DNA of 64,000 nt from Acanthosepion lycidas (lineage: Eukaryota; Mollusca; Cephalopoda; Sepiida; Sepiidae): positions 1,334,110 to 1,398,109 of the forward strand of contig OZ010580.1 in the NCBI GenBank assembly GCA_963932145.1, read 5' to 3'. The translations under genes and the position numbers were made by a program. Positions 59,440 to 64,000 of the stretch are shown here, piece after piece (within the stretch, counting starts at the first letter, position 1; every line of letters begins with the position of its first letter). The notes beneath the pieces are model-generated. The model was not told where the DNA came from, did not search any database, and worked only from the letters and a program-made list of their open reading frames with translations.

Positions 59440-59870
59440 GTCCCGATGGTGTGTCGCCTTGACGTGGTAGGATGGCTTTCGCGCTTCAACGACCTCCAGA
59501 GTTATGTCGGTGGGGGCTTCGGCCCTTAGCAGGTCCAAACAAGCTCAACAGGTCTTTGGGGTAGGAGCCAGATGAAAGACACACCTTGGTCCTCCAGGTT
59601 GGGGGTTGTACAGTAGGCTAACAACCTACTTACTAGCTTGTTACAGAAACCTCAACGATATATTCAAACAACGACATGACCGAGGAAGAGTCCTTCAAAG
59701 TGGAGCATGTGACGCGTCCTGGTGAAAATCCCTCAGGAATGCAGCCGGCACGACATGGGCCGAGCTGAAGAGGATCGGCTGGAACCGCGTCCGTTGGAGA
59801 GGTGTTGTTGCGGCCCTATGTTCTCCAAGGGATTAACAGGAATAATGATGATGAAAGAAACACTAATTAA
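59440..59870 (+). mobile_element. collapsed LINE derivative (5' end fused to 3' end)
   Basis: A GC-rich block begins 'gatggtgtgtcgccttgacg' and 'ggtgggggcttcggccc', typical of a LINE leader. It ends with TWAELKRIGWNRVRWRGVVAALC (split here: TWAELKRIGWN, RVRWRGVVAALC) at about 59752-59818, which looks like the C-terminal end of an RTE-like ORF, then a (GAT)-type tail at 59840-59858. Everything between leader and C-terminus of a usual LINE is missing. It resembles a short non-autonomous LINE derivative able to use the parent enzyme. The assignment to RTE-like is moderate. Confidence 0.65.
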
Positions 59871-60086
59871 GAGATTATCTTTAATAAGTAGATTTATAAT
59901 GTTATTTGACTTATTAGCTTAAATGTTAGTTATATATTACTGATTTTTATGTGCATATTGTGTTCGTGCGCTGTTGAGAAACGTTTAGATATGTGCCCAG
60001 CTGAGAAAGAAATTTGCTAGTTTGTTAGTCAACACTTCAGGCACGACTGCTCTTCTACGGTAGTAATGGCCATCAAGTTTAGTATA

Positions 60087-60890
60087 TTAAATATTACGTT
60101 TTACGGGACAAAAACAATCCCAATCGGTATATAAACCAGTAAATGTAGGTTTACGATAAACAGATGTAACAAAACCCGACGCAGAAAGGAAATGGTCCGC
60201 TTCCATCTCGTTATCAATGAGACAAAAGGTGTCATCAATGTAACGGAAGTAAATGTCAGGTTTATTAGGTTTCAATAACATAATCTCTTCGTGGAATCCA
60301 ATAAAGATTTTTGCTAAAATGGGTCCCAAGGGGGAACACATCGAAACACCATCAACTTGCCTATACATGACGCCGTCGAAACTAAATTCAACTGACATGG
60401 TGGCAAATTTCATCATTAATAAAAAGAGGAGACAACCGACTACGATAGAGGGCATTAGCAAATATATCGATAGTCTCGGCAAGTGGAACGCAAGTAAATA
60501 GCCTGGAAATATCGTAGGAACAAATAAATTTACCCATCAACGAATAAAGCTGCATGAAATCAGAGAATTTGAACGAATCTTTAATACAGGCAGAGTTATA
60601 CTGTTCTAAAACTGGCTGTAATACGATAGAAAGCCATTTAGTCACGTCATGTTGAAAAAGACCCTATCATGGACAGAATAGGTCTCAATGGAACCCCAAC
60701 TTTATGAGATTTGGGTAACCATAGAGACGGGTACGAATGGAACCCGAGGCTCTAATTAAATTAGAAATATCAGTGGGCAATTTCCCACTTTTTACCCACT
60801 TAACTAGACGTTTTTGGAACTTAGCTTCAATAGATAATGTAGAATCAAATTTATCTATTGGACCCCCAAGAATAGTCATCATCTATTTAA
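60087..60890 (-). mobile_element. Penelope-like element reverse transcriptase, decayed
   Basis: The minus strand reads in order: SGSIRTRLYGYPNLIK (about 60750-60705), HDVTKWLSIVLQPVLEQYNS, KDSFKFSDF, motif A SYDISRLFTCVPLAETIDI (about 60525-60470), FSFDGVMYRQVDGVSMCSPL, ILAKIFIGFHEE, motif C YIDD (60242-60231) and SVYRKPTFTGLYTDWDCFCP (60150-60095). This is the fingers-palm-thumb order of Penelope-like RTs, which normally continue into a GIY-YIG endonuclease. That domain is not found downstream. The family glycine in 'GSPLGP' reads C here. Frame changes lie near 60690, 60480 and 60160. N-terminal to 60890 I see no further coding match. The hairpin-type element at 61566 is upstream in this orientation. 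Confidence 0.85.
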
Positions 60891-61282
60891 CATAATCTTG
60901 ACAAACAAGAATGAAAAACCAGAACATTTATCAGGTTTTCACCAAAGATTTATTATTACGAAGTGCTTAGATTACCTGATATTGTTCCCTGTTCGCCACT
61001 TTGATTATTATGGAGTTTGTAGTTCTTAATGACTTTTATCACGATATATGACACTTTAATTTCAAAGACTGCTTGCTTTAAAAAGGTTATCTTGCAGAAA
61101 TACACCACCAGTCTGTTCTGAAATACAATGAAGAAAAATATATGGGATATAAATTAAGATAATGAAAGATAAGATAAAAACCCAAACCCAAATGAAGATA
61201 AAAGGTTTATTCTGGTTAACAGAAAATATGTAAGTTTTCCACAGAACGAATTTAATGTTCCCTTCACTATATTTTCTCGTGA
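60891..61282. other. unassigned sequence upstream of the Penelope-like RT
   Basis: No coding motif recognised. Confidence 0.45.
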
Positions 61283-61328
61283 TGCGAGAAAATAAAATAG
61301 AATTAATATTCTATTTTATTTTCTCGCA
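61283..61328. repeat. 21-bp perfect inverted repeat
   Basis: The arms 'tgcgagaaaataaaatagaa' plus one base (61283-61303) and the exact complement (61308-61328) surround TAAT. A third 'attttctcg' at 61271-61279 could pair with the left arm instead, giving two alternative hairpins. Confidence 0.95.
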
Positions 61329-61509
61329 GCGGAAAAGAAGAGAACGCTCTTCATCGGAAATTGACAAATCTGCCCGACATAAAGAAATGGTGAGATAACA
61401 AAAAGCAGACAACAAAACTAAGAAGCGCCGATTCAAAAATACACTGAAATTATTCGAATTCTTTGACTTGACACCCGGCAATTACACCTCACTTCTCATT
61501 ATGCCAATA

Positions 61510-61510
<1 letters not shown>

Positions 61511-61565
<55 letters not shown>
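61511..61565. repeat. (TA)n microsatellite
   Basis: A TA run of about 55 bp abutting the left end of the hairpin-type element. Confidence 0.98.
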
Positions 61566-61569
<4 letters not shown>

Positions 61570-61674
61570 AAATATAGTCTTAAGGTGTGCTATATTTATG
61601 GAATAAAGTGCTCAATATCAGAGATAGAGCGTGTGTAAATATAAAGGTGAACATAGAAGTCAACACTTAGAGGC

Positions 61675-61710
61675 GACAGTCTGTTTCATGCTATATGCAA
61701 TCGTCAGGCC
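61675..61710 (-). ncRNA. candidate type I hammerhead ribozyme core
   Basis: All three invariant blocks are present in order on the minus strand: CTGACGA, GAAA and GTC. Stem I can start with GGC/GCC, stem II with TGC/GCA (after a U-U pair) and stem III with ACA/UGU or ACAG/CUGU. Cleavage would follow the C of GTC at 61675. Very short stem III hammerheads are known to work better as dimers. Activity is not shown. Confidence 0.55.
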
Positions 61711-62046
61711 ACATATGCTGTTATTTTTCTCGCCTATTTATATATATACGGGTTAGTGGCGCATTGTGGGTATTCTGTTATGGCGGTTATTTCACCGGAA
61801 GTCGTTTGTTTATCTATTTGGGTCAAATTATATTGCTTATTTTATTTTTTTGTTTCTTATTTTATTTATTTATTTATTTAACTATTTATTTATTAACGTA
61901 GTAAAAATTTGTTTATGTCACTTATTTAACAGTTTTGTTTTGGTTTGGGAATTTAATTAAAGCTATTTGTTCAGTTTTGAGTTGATTGTTGTAGCCACTA
62001 ACCCGTGTATATATAAATAGCCGAGAAAAATAACAGCATAAGTGAC

Positions 62047-62082
62047 CTGACGATTGCATATAGCATGAAACAGACTGTCGCC
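62047..62082 (+). ncRNA. candidate hammerhead ribozyme core, opposite arm
   Basis: The same invariant blocks lie on the plus strand with the predicted cleavage after 62079. The first stem I pair is kept (C-G) but the second is lost (A opposite C), so folding is weaker than in the left arm. Confidence 0.45.
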
Positions 62083-62106
62083 TCTAAGTGTTGACTTCTA
62101 TGTTCA

Positions 62107-62111
<5 letters not shown>

Positions 62112-62173
<62 letters not shown>
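62112..62173. repeat. (TA)n microsatellite
   Basis: A TA run of about 60 bp at the right end of the hairpin-type element. Confidence 0.98.
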
Positions 62174-62176
<3 letters not shown>

Positions 62177-62467
62177 CATTTATATCGGCTACACATAAAG
62201 CAGTTAGACTTGGAATCTGTTAATTTCTTCAATGCCTTCAATTATACAAATATTGTTTAAAAAGTCAAATCTACTTGCATCCTGATTAACCAATGAAAAT
62301 CAAGCAACACAAAAATTTCTTTCTTCTTTTTTTCTTTCTTTTTTCCATATCTGATGAAGTTTTAATAAACGTTTCTTATTAATTTTTTTTATCTTATCAT
62401 TCAGTCGGATTCCGATCATGATTTGATCTGTATTTGATCCCAATTCTTTCTTTCTTTGTCTATTCAC

Positions 62468-62468
<1 letters not shown>
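62174..62468. other. unassigned sequence
   Basis: Nothing recognised. A short TTTC-like run lies near 62320-62345. Confidence 0.5.

Positions 62469-62545
<77 letters not shown>
62469..62545. repeat. (ATCT)n microsatellite
   Basis: About 19 ATCT units with one TTTATC interruption. Confidence 0.97.
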
Positions 62546-62701
62546 TACGAAATTATTTTAATGTTCATTATATTGTTTCACTATTAACTTTTAAAAACAT
62601 TAAATTTTAATATTTTGTCTTTATTTCCTTGTAATTAGGGCAAATTATCATTTGCCAGAACAGAATTTGAGTAAATGTAGCTATTAAAACCTTCGATCAA
62701 C

Positions 62702-62758
62702 TAATAATAATAATAATAATAATAATAATTACTATTAGTATTATTATTAGTATTATTA
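62702..62758. repeat. (AAT)n/(ATT)n array
   Basis: AAT units switch to ATT/AGT units near 62735. The array lies directly before an R4/Dong-like LINE fragment. Confidence 0.95.
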
Positions 62759-62889
62759 CCTGCATTGTTTTGCTTGAAAGTATTCTGCGAAAAGTGCTAA
62801 CTGTTTTTACGAGTTTGTACGACTTGATGGAGAACAACCAGAATGTAAGATCTCCGGTAGAAAACCAAAAACCGTGCGGAGGAAGGAAT
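62759..62889 (+). mobile_element. R4/Dong-like LINE C-terminal fragment (family B)
   Basis: The plus strand reads CIVLLESILRKVLTVFTSLY, DLMENNQNVRSPVENQKPCG and GRN. It corresponds to 'SSYDLIEKTLNNRSPKENEK' of the copy at 5355-5950 and to the 'LLGTARILRKVL' end of R4-type proteins. Only about 45 codons remain. It is enclosed by an AAT/ATT array on the left and ACT/AAT arrays on the right. Confidence 0.75.
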
Positions 62890-62982
62890 ACTACTACTAT
62901 TACTACTACTACTAATAATAATAAGAAGAAGAAGAAGAAAGGGAAGGAGAAGATGATGATGTTGATGATTATGATGATGAAA
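62889..62982. repeat. (ACT)n(AAT)n(AAG)n(GAT)n compound microsatellite
   Basis: Four successive trinucleotide arrays follow the LINE fragment, probably seeded by its 3' tail. Confidence 0.95.
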
Positions 62983-63523
62983 TAAATCTAGAAGAAAGAC
63001 AAGATGATGTAAAGAATTGAATAATTTGAAGAAAAACAAGATGAAAAAAAAGTTGATAAGTCCGGATTGGAAGACAAAGAATTTGATAGAGAAATAAATA
63101 TCCAAAGAAATGTGTTTAAGCGAGGGGCAAAGAAAGAGAGAAAGAAAGCGAGAAAGAAAGAAAGAAAGACTTTTTATAAACTTAGTCAATCTTGAACAAT
63201 AAAAACCATTGACTGTATGGGAAGTGAACTTCTGAAACAGCAACTGCCAAAAATAAAGTCACAGTTGTGCCGATTGCGCCTGGAGCACTTAGAACAGAAA
63301 TCTTAAGAATTGTAAATGTGTAGAAACGATCCAAATTAGAGATACCAAGGTGATTCCTGAATTTGAAATTCAGAGACATGTCATTTGATCTCCAGCTAAA
63401 ACCACACAGGATACGACAGAGACATCTGAGACTGGAAGCTGTTTGTAATGATACCGAGGAAGGTTCTGGAGATTTTAGTGAACTTGTTTTCAGTGAACCA
63501 GGCGTTTAATACATGAGAACGTT
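62983..63523. other. unassigned sequence, purine-rich start
   Basis: GAAA/AAAG-rich until about 63172. The rest has no recognised motif. Confidence 0.5.
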
Positions 63524-63529
63524 ATGATT

Positions 63530-63581
<52 letters not shown>

Positions 63582-63584
63582 TCG
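63524..63584. repeat. (TTTC)n microsatellite
   Basis: About 15 TTTC units. Confidence 0.97.
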
Positions 63585-64000
63585 CTTAAAACAAACAGCG
63601 TCTCTTATATTTCTGTTACGTTTGTTTTCAAGATCAAATCGGAATTGTTCGTCATTAAAGAGGTATTGCCAGAGCCCTCCCCCGTACACACTACCCACCC
63701 TCAGTGGCTAAGAAACTAACAGAATTAGAATATGATAATAAACAAAAATATGACACCTCAAAAACCAGCAAATTTACAATTCCCACTCGTGTAAAATCTC
63801 TGTCCTTTCATTTCTTCAATTTGATGCTAATAAGCGTGGATGAATTTTAAAATTGATGACGTAGTCAATTGTCTTGCAAACGCCTGGCGCCATTGTTTGC
63901 TTGATTGAACTGGAATGCTACGTGTGTGTCGATCATAGGAAGTAAAAAGGGAAACAGTGTAGGCGAATTAAAAACCGCTTCATTTAATTCGTTGTTTAAT
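63585..64000. other. unassigned sequence at window end
   Basis: No gene or element recognised. Confidence 0.5.

Larger units (their letters stand above)
61566..62117. mobile_element. hairpin-type element with two hammerhead-like cores (most complete copy)
   Basis: Inverted arms of about 115 bp (61646-61762 and 61996-62111) enclose a 230-bp T-rich interior that shares 'aacgtagtaaaaatttgttt' and 'gattgttgtag' with 1031-1960. TA microsatellites flank both ends. On the minus strand the left arm has CTGACGA at 61707-61701, mini-stem TGC/GCA with loop ATATA, GAAA at 61687-61684, ACAG-A-CTGT and GTC at 61677-61675; GGC before the core can pair with GCC after GTC. On the plus strand the right arm has CTGACGA at 62047-62053, GAAA at 62067-62070 and GTC at 62077-62079, with only the first stem I pair kept. 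It has no coding capacity. It resembles pseudo-LTRs of Penelope-like elements in inverted arrangement. Confidence 0.8.

Overview
This is an AT-rich metazoan window with no recognisable host protein-coding exon, rRNA gene or functional tRNA gene. It reads as intergenic or intronic DNA built from decayed retroelements, DNA-transposon remnants, SINEs and very dense microsatellites ((TA)n, (ATCT)n, (AAT)n, (CA)n, (GA)n, (TTTC)n). The mix of R4/Dong-like LINEs, an RTE-like LINE, jockey-like LINEs, a Penelope-like reverse transcriptase, tRNA-type SINEs and long (TA)n/(ATCT)n tracts suggests an invertebrate, plausibly a lophotrochozoan such as a cephalopod mollusc. That placement is inference from composition, not from a marker gene.

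Layout. 0-6 kb: a hairpin-type repeat next to (TA)n, then R4/Dong-like LINE fragments lying between (AAT)n/(ACT)n arrays. 8.6-12.5 kb: a cluster of Pol III-type SINE heads, including a composite 5S rRNA-tRNA SINE, flanked by an inverted pair of LINE 3' ends. 13-15.4 kb: microsatellites, a polypurine tract and a second hairpin-type copy. 16-21 kb: a jockey-like LINE split by a mariner-type MITE, and a 32-bp minisatellite. 23-27 kb: a reversed jockey-like 3' end and a reversed RTE-like LINE. 27-33 kb: TG/TA minisatellites and the best preserved LINE, a reversed R4/Dong-like copy at 29.2-31.5 kb embedded in TAA/TTA repeats. 35.9-37.1, 41.6 and 48.4-49.1 kb: copies of a tRNA-derived SINE. 41.2-41.5 kb: a perfect 317-bp palindrome. 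45.4-46.6 kb: a GC-richer LTR-retrotransposon pol fragment (RNase H plus integrase). 50.6-51.3 kb: the 3' part of a hAT transposon. 53-54.8 kb: an old tandem duplication. 57 kb: a second MITE inside an (ATCT)n tract. 59.4-62.2 kb: a collapsed LINE derivative, a Penelope-like RT and the most complete hairpin-type element.

The most interesting signal is the hairpin-type repeat. Its arms carry a conserved CTGANGA...GAAA...GTC arrangement with a constant TGC/GCA stem, a variable loop and a self-complementary ACAG-N-CTGT segment. This matches the layout of a small type I hammerhead ribozyme with a very short stem III, as known from Penelope-like elements. One copy (61.6-62.1 kb) has intact cores on both strands, and a Penelope-like RT lies about 0.7 kb away. 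No element appears intact: every reverse transcriptase, integrase and transposase region has frameshifts, stops or truncations.
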